A stretch of 64,000 nt of DNA. Origin: Salisapilia sapeloensis (Eukaryota; Oomycota; Peronosporomycetes; Peronosporales; Salisapiliaceae). The translations under genes and the position numbers were made by a program. The notes below the pieces were generated by a model that saw nothing but the letters and a program-made list of their open reading frames with translations, did not search any database and was not told where the DNA came from. Location: positions 42,095 through 106,094 of the forward strand of contig JAADVB010000034.1 of NCBI GenBank assembly GCA_023334545.1, given 5' to 3'. Shown here one piece after another: positions 1 to 12,798 of this stretch (position 1 is the first letter of the stretch; each line of letters opens with the position of its first letter).

Positions 1-379
1 ATCACAACCTCAAGACGCACTTGCTCCTTCCTAGTAGTTGACAGTTGCAGCAAGCGCTAGGAAGAGCGACGAGTACCGATCACTTTCCTACTTGAGATCG
101 ATTTGTTGCGCTTATGGCCAAGGCAGAAGTGATTGTTCGCAAGTCTAGTCCAATCAAATTGCATGAAAATTATTTTAACCAATTAGATGGTTTTGATACT
201 GTTTAATTCGTTGCAAACCTTTCTGAGTGTGCATGGGATACATGGATCTACTGGCCATGAGGTGCGAGTTCGTGGTAGACAGAAAGGATATAGGTAGCAT
301 AGCTACAGTACTTTAAACTAATGGAATCTTGTAGTGTATTTGCATGCTTTTGCGTTCGAAGAGCTAGAAAGCAGCGGTA
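1..379. other. Intergenic stretch at window start
   Basis: I see no convincing gene here. It lies downstream of the glycosyltransferase gene that reads leftward. CCAAT-like strings occur near 150-185, which might belong to a promoter of a gene outside the window, but nothing decides this. Confidence 0.4.
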
Positions 380-1762
380 TTAATCACGGTACGAAACGTA
401 ATGGAGACGTTCGCCACAAGTCACAAACTGGTTCGTCGTGGACTCATTGTACGTCTTTCGTGGATCAATCTTCGAGAAAGCGAACCACTGGTCCACGGAT
501 CGCTTTTTGCCCACACCATACGTCCTCATCTCATCCATCTTCTCCTTGGTCGAGACTGGTAACCCCATCAGTCTCCTCATTCTCCTGTACCCTTGCTCTG
601 CAGGCAGTTTCCACTGATGCGTCTGTGTCGCCTGGACGTCATCATTAAAACTCGGTGGAACAGGTCGATCATATCGTTGAAATATAACATCAACGGTCGG
701 TGAGTAAAAGTCGTATCCGTACGTCCAGAAGCGTGCAGCTCTTGTGTATTCATGTCCGACGCCAACAAAAGGAGTATGTGGGTCAGATGGAACGTCTATC
801 AATGCTTGCATCGGTCCAAAGTGGAATAGTTCAGAGTACTGCGCTTGTAAGACTGGACTCAAGTGTGAGGTGTGACCCATGCGAAGAGGTTCCGGTGGGT
901 TGAACTCAATGACAGGGTCACCCCTACGTGCGTGAATGCGAGCAGAGCAATGGTAGTGCACGATACTAGAAGAAGCGAATGGTTGCATTTCAATCGCTTT
1001 CGGAGCAGCACTTAAGATAGCGCGGTCGTTACCGGTCAAGTACCATTGTTGCACAAGCTGCAAGTCCCACTCAGGTGTGAATTGAGCGCCCGAATCGATG
1101 GACATGTAGAACTTGGCAGCGCGGAGCTTGGTGTTCGAATAGACCATGCTTTCGACGAGATTTTTGAGAACGGTCCATCCCTTCGACGCATAGGCTTCGC
1201 GCTTTTTGACGAATAGCTGTCCTGACTTTACAAGCTTCCCACAGCTACCAGCGCCGTACAACTCGCACACGTGTGCAAAGCAAGTGGATTCCGACGGCAT
1301 GTCTGCCTCTTCAAAGACACGAATTAAAATTCTGTCCGGATTGTATGCATTCGAAAGGATCGAGTCGACCGCCTTAGCGCATGAAAATGAGTCCTTGTAG
1401 CTAGTAAGCAGCACCACGATCTCTTCGCTTTCTCCGAATCCGTACGTGTCGTCCGCTAGATGGCTTGGGGCATTTTGCTTGGCAAGTGCATTCTTTGCAT
1501 CAGCTTTCTGCTCATCAACAACTAAATTATGAGATTTATCAAGACGTTTCTTAGCTTGCTGCGTAAATTGGCTTGGTTGTTTTCCTGGAGCTGCGGCAAA
1601 TGACGATTCGAACGATATAAATTGCACCGCTGTGCCAATGACAAGCATGAAGCCAATAAACAAGAGGAAGAGTCGCTCTTTCGATGAGAACAGACGTCGT
1701 CCGTTAGGCGAGTGTGGTCGTGGTGACGTGTGAGGTAAACCGAGCGCATGGGACGGCGTCAT
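380..1762 (-). CDS. Type II membrane glycosyltransferase, GlcNAc-transferase (PF11397-like) family
   Basis: This is a single-exon 460-aa protein. A basic cytoplasmic N-terminus (about residues 1-29) is followed by one hydrophobic anchor at about 31-52 (LFLLFIGFMLVIGTAVQFIS), then a stem of about 60 residues and a lumenal catalytic domain from about 110. The domain opens with IVVLLTSYKDSFSCAKAVDSI and carries YMSIDSGAQF, the type of acidic metal/nucleotide-sugar site seen in the Skp1 GlcNAc-transferase-like family. The Dictyostelium Skp1 enzyme of this family is cytoplasmic; this one has a Golgi-type signal anchor, so secretory-pathway glycans are the more likely acceptors. Sugar and acceptor cannot be read from the sequence. 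It is divergent from the MFAP1 gene, with a 790-bp gap between the starts. Confidence 0.75.
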   Translation of the reverse strand: MTPSHALGLPHTSPRPHSPNGRRLFSSKERLFLLFIGFMLVIGTAVQFISFESSFAAAPGKQPSQFTQQAKKRLDKSHNLVVDEQKADAKNALAKQNAPSHLADDTYGFGESEEIVVLLTSYKDSFSCAKAVDSILSNAYNPDRILIRVFEEADMPSESTCFAHVCELYGAGSCGKLVKSGQLFVKKREAYASKGWTVLKNLVESMVYSNTKLRAAKFYMSIDSGAQFTPEWDLQLVQQWYLTGNDRAILSAAPKAIEMQPFASSSIVHYHCSARIHARRGDPVIEFNPPEPLRMGHTSHLSPVLQAQYSELFHFGPMQALIDVPSDPHTPFVGVGHEYTRAARFWTYGYDFYSPTVDVIFQRYDRPVPPSFNDDVQATQTHQWKLPAEQGYRRMRRLMGLPVSTKEKMDEMRTYGVGKKRSVDQWFAFSKIDPRKTYNESTTNQFVTCGERLHYVSYRD

Positions 1763-2552
1763 CGCGAAGTGGGTGATGTGCCCTTGGATGAAATATTCAC
1801 AGAGACTAATCGAGCAGTACTAGAGTTGTACAGGTGTGCAGGTGCCGAATACGACCTTGTGCTTCGTGATCACGAAGTATAGGCGGAAGAAAGTCAAGTG
1901 GATGGAAGAGTTTCCACGTGACCCTTGATCCCGATCTCATGCGGTCGGTTCATTCCGTAGATCATGATGCTTTTCATTCGTTGAAAAGTTATATTTATAT
2001 CCAATCACAGGTGATTTCCTACTGCAGTTTTCGGTGTACTTGATGCGGAAGGATGCATTCCGCCTAGCCTTTTGCTCTTTTGTTGCAATCTGTGGTCAGC
2101 TATACCCAAAGGTCGACCGATATCTTCATGTTCGTCGCTTTTGCATATTCGACTGTGTTCCTTCGAATTGGAAGAGCTCTGACTCGGTGTGGTAAGTGGA
2201 TATGGCTACAGAGTCTCTTGCTGAATCAATCGTAACCTCTTTCAAGCGGCAGTACTCTCCATCCAGCACAGTGAACTCTAGTAGATTACCACTGGATAGT
2301 GCGGATGCCCAAAGGACTCTTTGGTTACCGCATCCGGATACATTTGGTCAGCTCCTATTCGTTTGACTTGCTTTTGTATGTCGCATCTGGCCGATTTAGC
2401 TTGGCGTAAAGTGTAAATTATCCAATCAATTTCTTTTCTAAATCATAAATACCTCTTTTATCAGCGTTTTATGCTTAATTTGCCTCGACAGGAATAAATC
2501 GACTCTACTATCGTGCTTTGGACTGCGTCTTCTATCGCTACCAGTGGAAGCC
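1763..2552. promoter_or_regulatory. Divergent intergenic region between the glycosyltransferase and MFAP1 genes
   Basis: This 790-bp gap separates two start codons that point away from each other, so it must hold both promoters. It contains two identical CCAATCA strings at about 2001-2007 and 2422-2428, which could be CCAAT boxes. There is no long coding frame. The promoter assignment is inferred from gene orientation only. Confidence 0.4.
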
Positions 2553-4110
2553 ATGTCCGAGTTTACGAAGCGTGATTTGGCGTTGCTACTACCGGACGGA
2601 ACACCAGGTGATCCAGTTTCTCTCCGACACACCAAAACAAAGTACAAGAGCTAGACTACGCTATCAAAGTCCATTCATCTCATAGTATTTATTTGACGAT
2701 GGTAGTGAAAAGACCGAGGAGTATGTCGCTCCAAAGCCCAAGGTAGACCTTTCCAAGAAAGTGGCTCGATATCGGGCTGGTCAGGTACCAGAGTACGCTC
2801 AATTCTACGAAGAAGACCGTGGATTCGTCACTTTGGACAGCAAAGTTCGTGATGACAAGCGTCCGACAGAGACCAAGACACCAGCTCCTCGTCGAAAGAA
2901 GATTGAGGCTCAAATCCTGACTGCTCCAAAGCCTTCAAGTGAATTTGAAACTCAGGAATCCAATTCTTTAGTCGAGAAAGAAGAGTCATCTGATGATGAG
3001 CAACAGGTTGTGAATGCTCTCGAGGACTCCGAGTCCGATTCCGATTCGGACGATGAAGAAGTAGCTCGACGTCGTCAACGACTGAAGGCTCGTGTCATCG
3101 CAAAGGAAAAGGAACAAGAAGCTCCATTAGAAGAGAAAGTCGAACCACCTAAAAAAGAGGAGACATCTCCATCAGAAGAGTCTGAATCAGAGTACGAGAC
3201 CGACTCAGACGAAAGTGAAGAGGAGATGATGAAGCCAGTGTTTGTACCAAAGAACAAGCGTAAGACATTAAAGACACAGGAAGAGATAGAGCAGGAAGAG
3301 GCAGAAAAACAGCAAAGGGAAGAAGAAAAGGTAGACAGATTACTATTCAGTACCAAAGGCATCGTCCTAATCGGTTGGCTTAGGCTCAGAGGAAGAAGCA
3401 GGAGGCAAAGGAGCTCTTGGCAGAAGAGATACGCCGGTCAAAGGAGGCAGCTGTGGATGATAGTACGACAGACGAGGAAATGCCGGACGATACAGACGGC
3501 GTGGATCCCGATCAAGAGTACCGGGACTGGGAACTACGAGAGATGCGACGCATCAAGCGAGAGCGTGATCGTGCAGAGGCTGCTAGGAAGGAAGCAGAGG
3601 AAACGGAGCGTCGGCGGAATATGACTGAGGAAGAACGAGCAGAAGAAGATGAGCGTCTGCGGAAGAACGAACCGAAGGACAAGAGCAAGCTGAAGTTCCT
3701 TCAAAAGTATTATCACAAGGGTGCTTTCTACATGGATGAAGGGAGTGTCCAGCAAAAGGACGACGTTCGGAGGCGAGAAGCAAGTGGTGCGACGCTCGAA
3801 GACAACTTTAACAAGGAGATGATGCCCAAGGTCATGCAGGTCAAGAACTTTGGTCGCAGTGGACAGTACGCTATGTATGCCTCTTCCTCCATACCTTGTC
3901 TAACGATATGATAGGACCAAGTACACGCATCTCGCAGATCAAGACACATCCACGAAAGACGCGCTGTGGTCTCGCAAAGACTCGTACGTAACACCATCTA
4001 CTTGTATTATGTAGAGACTAACGTCGCGTAGGATTCGAGACAAGTATGAGCGAAAGATGGGTGGCATCGGCGATCTGGAGAAGCCTCGGAAGAAGCGCAA
4101 GAAAGAATAA
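2553..4110 (+). CDS. MFAP1: Microfibrillar-associated protein 1 homologue, spliceosome component
   Basis: MFAP1 is a component of the pre-catalytic (B) spliceosome. I read five exons: 2553-2641, 2706-3330, 3384-3865, 3915-3983 and 4032-4110, all GT-AG with matching phase, giving 447 aa (human protein 439 aa). The N-terminal half is acidic and Ser/Glu-rich with charged helices. The C-terminal signature is diagnostic: KFLQKYYHKGAFYMDE, then TLEDNFNK, then KVMQVKNFGRSG, and across the next junction TKYTHLADQDTSTKDALW. The start ATG at 2553 opens an 89-nt first exon. The gene is convergent with the UAP56 homologue, with 97 bp between stop codons. Both act in mRNA maturation, but convergent transcription does not imply co-regulation. 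Confidence 0.92.
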
Positions 4111-4207
4111 AATATGCAGAGTGCATTCTTGAAAAAGACCAACAAGTGTAGAATGTCCAAAGCGTACGTCTTCGAATTCAACCTTTCTTCCTCTTTGCAA
4201 TAGCTGC

Positions 4208-5984
<1,777 letters not shown>

Positions 5985-6303
5985 CGTAGCTACTGGTTCT
6001 GGTATGTTTGCAAACGTTGATTCTTTTCCTGTCTTGCTCCGATAAGGTCGTAGAGGTCCAATGTGCACCACCCAACGTCCGGTTTTTTTACGTTTTGGAC
6101 CGTAAAATCGGCGGAAGGATTTGTGAAAATGTGGTCCACATGAATGAATAAACGTATATGATTGGAGAAAAGAGAGTAGTTTTATAGCCAATGATAGAGG
6201 GAATATAAACAATAAAACTTGGCAATTCAGTAGTTGAGGCCTGACGGTAGGAAGAGTAGACCTCCTCCTACGTGATTACTACTTGTAGGATTTTTATTCA
6301 GAG
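5985..6303. promoter_or_regulatory. Divergent intergenic region between UAP56 and NYN-domain genes
   Basis: These 319 bp separate two outward-facing start codons and should hold both promoters. The frame upstream of the UAP56 ATG stays open for 76 codons, but the encoded sequence has no similarity to UAP56 leaders and I treat it as untranslated. No clear regulatory motif is seen. Confidence 0.35.
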
Positions 6304-7647
6304 ATGAACGGAACGAATGGAAGTGGAGTGCAGAATGGACAAGATTCTGCTACTAGAACGGTTCTTGTGATAGGTAAAAGCTGTCTATTGTGGACTGGAT
6401 GAAATAAGCTTTGACGATTCTTTCGTCTAGATGGGTCATACGCGGAAATTGGATCAAAAGCATTAGTATGTGCATATTTTGTCTATGAGAGATAGTTTGC
6501 ATACTCATGCAAGATCTGAAATAGTCTTCCGGTAAAATTGACTACGCAAAACTTCGAAGCACGTTGGAAGAGATGGAGGTCAAGACGACATTTAAAGGTA
6601 CTGTTGCCATTTGCACATATCTCATTTCCAATATGAATCGTTTTCAATTCTAGAATGCTGGTTCTTTGACCAGGATCCTATCTTTCGCAAGTCACCCAAC
6701 CAGGAACTGTCCGAATACTATACGTCTCTCAAGTGTGCACCTCCTCGAGGTCCACAGTTCCAGCTCAGTCTCTACGCCATGAAGCCAATCGCTTGTCACT
6801 GTCCCTCTTGTGGTCATAACTTTAGTAAAAAGGTTCAAAAAGGGGTTGACAACGGGTATGTAACAAAGACTTCCATAGTCATTTCGATCCTTAACCAACC
6901 TCATTCGATAGCATTGCCACGAAAATCCTGAGCCTCGCTTACGAAAATGTACTTTTCTCTATTTTTAAATGGGACAGCAAAAGGACTCATTCTCGAATAG
7001 GTTGCTGACCGCTTTGTTCTCTTCGCCGGTCTTATTCTATATTTCTTCATGCCATTCGATCGCGCCATAACTTGGTATCATGTTTAGGTGATGGTGATTT
7101 CTACGACTCTTTGAACTTGGTCAAAAACGTATTGCGCAAAGATCTATGGGTGATCGGTAAACCCTTCTTTCCCCACTTTTAAATGCATACTCTAAGGAAG
7201 TATACAGGGTACCGTCCATCCATGTCAGCGGATTTACAGCAACTCGCTACTCGTGTGTTATGGGTAGAGGATTTTGCCAGTAGGATCATGAATGTCAGTT
7301 CCCAGCCTCCTCGAAATCCTCCATATACATCGAAGAAAACGAGGAAGAAACCATCGAAACCAAGAGGCACAAAGCGTCAGATAGAGGTAGTTGAAGACAG
7401 TCAAGCAGTTGACAGCAATTGGAAGCATAAGAGAGACGACTTGATTCGAAAGAGTGAACAGAGAATGTCATCTAAAAGCACGTTCTATGAGGACCGGGTG
7501 GGAAGTCCGAGGAAACGAGCAACTCGCTGGGCTCAAAAACCCGTGGAGAGTAAAGTGGAGGTGGAAACAGGTGAACCAGAACGGACGCTGATTGTGCCGA
7601 GTGATGTGATTGAGCTGTTATCGGAGACGGAAAGCGATTCAGGATAA
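6304..7647 (+). CDS. NYN (LabA/DUF88-like) domain protein, putative RNase, with basic tail
   Basis: The reading needs seven exons with six short introns. The start at 6304 gives MNGTNGSGVQNGQDSATRTV, then LVI joined to DGSYAEIGSKAL, the first acidic strand of a PIN/NYN fold. ECWFFDQDPI follows, then a cysteine cluster ACHCPSCGHNF, then IATKILSLAYEN, VADRFVLFAG joined to DGDFYDSLNLV, and DLWVIG joined to YRPSMSADLQQLA. Acidic residues in DGSY, FDQD and GDGDF sit where NYN nucleases bind metal. The ordering matches LabA-type NYN domains in bacteria and other eukaryotes. After the domain comes a tail of about 120 residues, Lys/Arg-rich and ending acidic (SETESDSG). RNase activity is inferred from the fold; the substrate is unknown. 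The gene is convergent with USB1, with about 70 bp between stop codons. Confidence 0.75.
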
Positions 7648-7717
7648 ATTTAGCGTTCAGTTTTTGCAGGTATGAAGACATAGCCGCGGTAGTATTTAGC
7701 ATAGACCATGCCGCATG

Positions 7718-8571
7718 TTATAAAAAGGGAATATCAAAGCGTTTGTTCCCAATCACAGCTTCAGCCGACGTCATACGCTGTCTCCAATCGTGTAACGGTG
7801 GAGATAGCTTGTCTTTGTCTATAGAAGATGCATTGAATGCTTCTACAAGAGATCTACTGGGAGCAGAGGCGACGCTTGTATGGAAGATGGGGTCCTACCA
7901 TTCGAATAAGTGTTCATTCATCTTGGTGATAAAGTAGATAGAAACCTGATAGTAAGTGGGCTGATCATATTGCTCCAAGACATTATCAATCTTGGTAACC
8001 AGATCGGAGAGCTTATTGGTACCTTCACTCGCTTTGAAAGCAAAGAAGGATCGAGTGTCATGGTCGTTCGCTAGTGCAATTGGCTTGTCAAAGCTTACGT
8101 AAAAACTACACAAACGGTCATTTAAACGCCACTAGTTAAACTGTTTGTGCTCTACCCTTGCTGACGTTGAAGGGCTCTTCTCAAGTGCATGATAAATGGA
8201 TCGATCTGGTCGTACGTGAGAACGAACGGCTTTGTCAGACTTAGATGACAGCTTCCGTCTTCCTCCAAGATCGATACAACTGAATCATTATATTCATTCA
8301 GCTTTGCAATCATATCCTTGATCGATTTCTCTTGAGCAAGCGTGGTTTTTAAATTAAGTCGAATGTGACTTGGCCATTGGCCGTCCACATGCTCAAAATT
8401 GCGCACCCATTGGTATTTCTCATCTCGTGGTCGCTTTAAACTCCTATCATTGCTGCTTTCTGGACTAGACAATACCTTACGCTTATGGCTATCAACTTTA
8501 CTTTCTTCTGCATCACTTTCGGAGCTGGAAGATGATGAAGATGAGCCATAATGAGCAGAGATAGCATCCAT
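7718..8571 (-). CDS. USB1: U6 snRNA 3' phosphodiesterase, USB1/Mpn1 homologue
   Basis: USB1 trims the oligo-U tail of U6 snRNA and leaves a protected 3' end. It belongs to the 2H phosphoesterases, which need two H-x-[ST] motifs. I read three exons: 8571 to about 8153, about 8105 to 7950, and about 7900 to 7718. The N-terminus is low-complexity serine (residues 10-18) followed by a basic stretch. Motif one is in CHLSLTKPFVL in exon 1. Motif two is in DPIFHTSVAS in exon 3, matching the usual xPLFHxSLA context. Exon 2 begins FYVSFDKPIAL. The protein ends NKRFDIPFL. The two histidines are both present, so the enzyme looks active. The intron before motif two (5' gtttct) is inferred from phase. Confidence 0.88.
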
Positions 8572-8732
8572 TTGGTGTTTTTTGCTTTGCTGTCATGCAT
8601 CATGTCCAAACGATGTGGTACACATGAATAACCATGATGCTGTCACGGACACGTACCGACTTTGGCTCTTTAGCACGATAGGAACTATATTACCGAAAGC
8701 GAATGCATTCAAACAATACTACTAACGTGGAT

Positions 8733-9982
8733 CTATTCGTCTTCTAACGCCAATTCATCAATCTGCTCATCAGTCGGAGGTCTTCCAGTGATCAGCTACT
8801 TTATCTGTAAGTGTGTTTCTATTCTAATATGAACAGATAACTTTCGTACCTTGCACACAAAGTGGAGTATTTGAGGCTTCCCAACCTCTTGCAGTGCTCT
8901 CGGACCATAGGTGAGGATACGTATCTTCTTATGGTCGGCATCCACATCGCTCTTGCCAATCAAGTAGCTACACCCAATGGGTTAGAAACATTCTACTACA
9001 TGATCTATATATCCAAAACCTTTGTGCTTCAAACGTCTTCAAGTGTGCTGCTACATCACCGAGTTGTCGGTGCTTTCGACCTGGCGTAATGTTCGAATCG
9101 ATGTGTGTCAATTGGGTCCACAAGTCGTCTTCTGAGAGACTTCTGGATGGAGCACACCAAAGAAGTCCAATGACCATCATCAATAGGCCTCTCACCTTGC
9201 TGTTTTGGTTTTTGTTTAGCAGCAAGAGATGTTCTTGGGAGTTCAGCTTGTTCAAGACCAAGTATGTCTCTCGAGCTGTGTCCTCCATGGCCACGACACG
9301 AAAGCCAAACACTTTTTCAAGACGTTTCTTGGCGCGATGAAAGAAATATCTACATCATGAAGAGCTTCAAATCTCGTTTACTAGTATAAAGGTTACATAG
9401 ATACCTCGAGACGTTCTTATATGTCGGGTAGACTTCTTTGCTAATGTCTGTGAAGCGTACTGGCAGCTTTTGCATGCCCTTGTAGAGCAAATAACGCACT
9501 AAAAGCGCTGTCAAGTCTTCCACTTGCTATTTTATTGGTGAAAAAGAGAGCCACAGTTGCATAGCTATATAAAATTACCTTTTCATCTAGCTGGGCGATG
9601 CGACTTGGTACGGAAGGGCTCTTCTTGTCGGCAGTTGCTCTATCTGCCACTTGCGAAGCAGTCGTCTCCACTTCGACAGCGTAGTCAGTCTGTGTAAAGT
9701 CGAGTGATTCTTCTACTCCATCCTCATCAATGCTGTCGTCTTGGATACTGGATCTGTTGTGGTTGGATGAGCTAGAGCGCGACATTGGCTGCGACTGCTT
9801 CATCTCTTCGTCGCTGTCCACTTCGGTCCCTTCCGTGGCGTCACTGTCCTCATCGCTTCCTATTCCAATCATCAATCTATCTAATTTAAAAGTAGTAGAA
9901 ATAGCGTTAAATACGTAAGCGTCGACGTTGCGATCTGGAGGTATTCTCTTGGCTACTACGAAGACGCTTCCTCGGGCTCATG
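8733..9982 (-). CDS. NSE3: MAGE-domain protein, SMC5/6 complex subunit NSE3 homologue
   Basis: In non-mammals a lone MAGE-domain protein is NSE3, which pairs with the RING protein NSE1 and the kleisin NSE4 in the SMC5/6 DNA-repair complex. A basic first exon (start 9982, MSPRKRLRSSQENTS) is spliced to an acidic serine-rich linker (SDEDSDATEGTEVDSDEEM). The MAGE homology domain follows: QVEDLTALLVRYLLYKGMQK, RFTDISKEVYP, then FFHRAKKRLEKVFGFRVVAME, YLVLNKLN, and MMVIGLLWCAPSRSLSEDDLW. The last exons contain YLIGKSDVDADHKKIRILTYGPRALQEVGK (given here as a run of winged-helix B elements, not as one continuous motif) and end at LALEDE. A CCAAT string (reverse strand, about 10032-10037) lies about 50 bp upstream of the start. 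Confidence 0.85.
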
Positions 9983-10322
9983 CTTGATCCTTTTTGTTGT
10001 TTAAAGGCTCCCGCGTTTTTTATTCGTTGCGGATTGGTTAGAATAAATTCATTTTACTTTATTCGTTCATAAAACAAACGATTTACACTTGACATCACTT
10101 TAAAACCAAAGTGTCCAGTAATCGATACTACAGCGTTTCTAGTGCATCCAAGACACTAAGGAGGCTAGTCATGCTACTTTCTATGGCAATAGAGACATAT
10201 TGAACAAGTAATAAGCTTCGATAGACATTTTTATAGGTAACATACTGAAAGATCAAGTCGTGCGACTGAGAGTTTCGCTCACTTCTTTGTTGTTGTGATA
10301 TAGCACTACGTTTAGAGTAATA
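9983..10322. other. Intergenic region between NSE3 and NAGA genes
   Basis: This 340-bp AT-rich stretch holds the promoter of NSE3 (a reverse-strand CCAAT about 50 bp from its start) and the 3' region of the GlcNAc-6-P deacetylase gene. I find no further gene. Confidence 0.4.
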
Positions 10323-11558
10323 TCATGCTGGAGCATAAGAACGCTTGTATGCGAGATTTCCGGCAACATAGGTGCTTTGAACCTGAAGTGCATCGTCCAG
10401 TAGTACAAAGTCAGCGTCCGTACCGACATCCAGTGTGCCTTTCTTGTCTTGGATGCCTAGCGCCTGAGCTGGATGCAGCGTTGCACTCTCCAACGCCATT
10501 ACTGTACTGCAGCCAGTAAACTCAACTAAGTTTCGGGCACACGTGTCCATAGTGGCGATACTGCCAGCTAACGTCGATGTGTTTTTAATAAAAGCTCCGT
10601 TCGGCGTGACGTCCACGAGTCGACCGCCGAGTTCATACTCGCCCATCGGCAGACCAAGCCCATTCATAGAGTCGGTGACGAGAATGAGACCGTTTGGATG
10701 GGCTCTTTGGGCGATAGAAACAGTCGCTGGGTGGGAATGATGACCATCCACGACCATACCAAAGTACGGTGCATTTGTCTTGGATCCAAGTAGACCTACC
10801 AAGCCAGGGTCACGATGATGAAAGCTCCCCATGGCATTAAACGCATGTCTAGATATTCAAATCAGCAAGTGAAAAGATCATAAATAAAGCATAAGCATAT
10901 ACGTGAGGAGGGTGATGCCGTTCTCTATGGCAGCTTGACCTTCCTTGATCGTTGCCCTGGAATGACCAGCGCTCACAACGATTCCCTTTTGCTTTAGTGC
11001 TGCGATAGCTTCTGATGATCCTTTCAGCTCTGGTGCTAATGTGATGATCACAACGTTGTCAAGAGATCCATATACGTCCAGGATAGAGTCGATCCCGTTG
11101 ATCGGATCTACCAATAACTCCTCTGGGTGTGCACCTTTGCTACCTTTGTTAATAAAAGGCCCTTCGAGATGTAATCCAATAATCTCTGCCTCGACATCGC
11201 TGTCGGGTGTCCTGGAAGTTGGATCGAATTTGGCCATGGCGTCGGGGTAAAAGTCTTTTGACGACGACACAAGTGTCGGGCAGAAACTAGTGACTCCAGT
11301 AGCGACAATGTTCTTCTGGACCTTGTGGACATCCTCTTGTGTAACCTCTGGACTGGAAAAATCAACACCAAATCCGCCATTCACCTGAATGTCAATAAAT
11401 CCGGGTGCTACAATCGCATTTTTCCCATCCACAACTTCATCCGGAGGTTGTTCCGACGGTGCAATGATCTTACCATCTCGTACCCATAGACTACTCTTGT
11501 CGATAAGATGTCCATGCCGTAGCAAACGGACATTTCGAATTTCTAAAACGTGTGGCAT
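10323..11558 (-). CDS. NAGA: N-acetylglucosamine-6-phosphate deacetylase
   Basis: The enzyme converts GlcNAc-6-phosphate to glucosamine-6-phosphate and acetate. I read two exons, 11558-10903 and 10848-10323, with a 54-nt intron, giving 393 aa, a normal length (bacterial NagA about 382). Amidohydrolase landmarks in order: IVAPGFIDIQVNGGFGVDFS near residues 49-68, GLHLEGPFINKGSKGAHPEE (metal-binding Glu), VSAGHSRAT, the junction-spanning THAFNAMGSFHHRDPG, MVVDGHHSHPA, LVTDSMNGLG (catalytic Asp) and a C-terminal LDVGTDADFVLLDD. All metal and catalytic positions I can place are kept. It is head-to-head with the deaminase that performs the next step, 108 bp between starts, which suggests a shared promoter. 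Confidence 0.93.
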
Positions 11559-11666
11559 TTGAATGCTTTCAAAGAAGACTTTTTTGTTTCTTCCCTCGAA
11601 AAAGCTACTTGCTGAACTTCAACTTGGTCCGTCTCAAGTGGTACTCGATACAAAACACAACTCAAA
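11559..11666. promoter_or_regulatory. Putative bidirectional promoter of the GlcNAc catabolic pair
   Basis: Only 108 bp separate the two outward-facing start codons of consecutive pathway enzymes. Both promoters must therefore lie here or overlap the coding ends. The stretch has a T-rich tract (actttttttg type, about 11578-11588) but no motif I can name. Co-regulation is inference from arrangement and pathway. Confidence 0.5.
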
Positions 11667-12639
11667 ATGCGGCTGATAATCGAGGATGATAAAGCCAAGG
11701 TGGCGCTATGGGTGGCGAATTACGTGCGAAAACGTATAAATGACTTTGCACCCACGAAAGAAAAGCCGTTTGTATTGGGGCTACCGACTGGGAGCTCCCC
11801 CCTGCTTGCCTACAAGAAGCTGATTGAATACCATCAAGCAGGCACACTGAGGTATCCTTTTCTACAGTATTCCCTCTTGCCTCCAATGGTGATCCTGACC
11901 TTGACACTAGTTTTCAACACGTCATTACTTTTAATATGGACGAGGTATGTCTATAGTTGCATCTTTTCGTCAATTGTTTTTAAGTAGCATGTCTCTAGTA
12001 TGTGAATCTACCAGAGGAGCATCCTGAAAGTTATCATTCGTTCATGTGGAATAACTTTTTCAACCACATCGACATCCAGCGAGACAATGTGCATATTTTA
12101 AATGGCAATGCAGAGGACTTGGATGCCGAGTGTGTTGAATTCGAGCGTCAGATCGAAGCTGTTGGTGGCATTGAGCTCTTCCTTGGTGGTATCGGTCCAG
12201 ACGGTCACATCGCATTCAACGAGCCAGGAAGCTCCCTTTCATCTCGAACGCGTGTAAAGACACTCGCATACGACACGATCGTTGCAAACTCTCGTTTCTT
12301 TCATAATCACTTGGAAGAGGTGCCGAAGATGGCGTTGACTGTCGGTGTCGGAACAGTAATGGATGCTCGTGAAGTCCTCGTTATCATCACTGGCATTGCC
12401 AAATCCTTTGCTCTCTACAAGGTCGTGGAAGAAGGTATTAATCATATGTGGACCGTCTCCATGATACAACAACATCCAAAGGCATGCATCGGTACGTCCT
12501 CTTATTTGACGATAGCATACTTACCTACTAACTACGGAAATGTGTAGTGTGTGATGAAGAAGCGACGATGGAACTACGCGTGAAGACCGTCAAGTACTTT
12601 AAAGGGCTCAGTGACACGCACGCAAAGCTACTAGAGTAG
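11667..12639 (+). CDS. NAGB: Glucosamine-6-phosphate deaminase/isomerase
   Basis: The enzyme turns glucosamine-6-phosphate into fructose-6-phosphate and ammonium, feeding GlcNAc carbon into glycolysis. I read four exons (11667-11851, 11911-11944, 11999-12491, 12548-12639) giving 267 aa, the usual length. Family features: [20 protein letters not shown] at the start, [18 protein letters not shown] (phosphate loop), [20 protein letters not shown] (catalytic Asp), [19 protein letters not shown] (Asp/His catalytic pair), and [20 protein letters not shown]. It ends [17 protein letters not shown], typical of the eukaryotic GNPDA form. The second exon is only 34 nt. It is divergent from the deacetylase gene, and together they make a complete route from GlcNAc-6-P to fructose-6-P. 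Confidence 0.94.
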
Positions 12640-12798
12640 TGCCGAAAGGAACAATGCTAGAGGCGTATAACCTTCTCGGCAGTCGGATGATCAAATCTCA
12701 GCTAGCCGATGGATACAATGCAAACCCAGGATAGCAATCTCCTTGAACGAATACATTCGTGCAATATAAAAAGTCGCCAAGCAATCTAGTCTACCTAC

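Noticed and set aside
334-648. 104-aa plus-strand frame opposite the glycosyltransferase end
   Set aside because: Overlaps a conserved gene and has low-complexity Ser/Thr content only.
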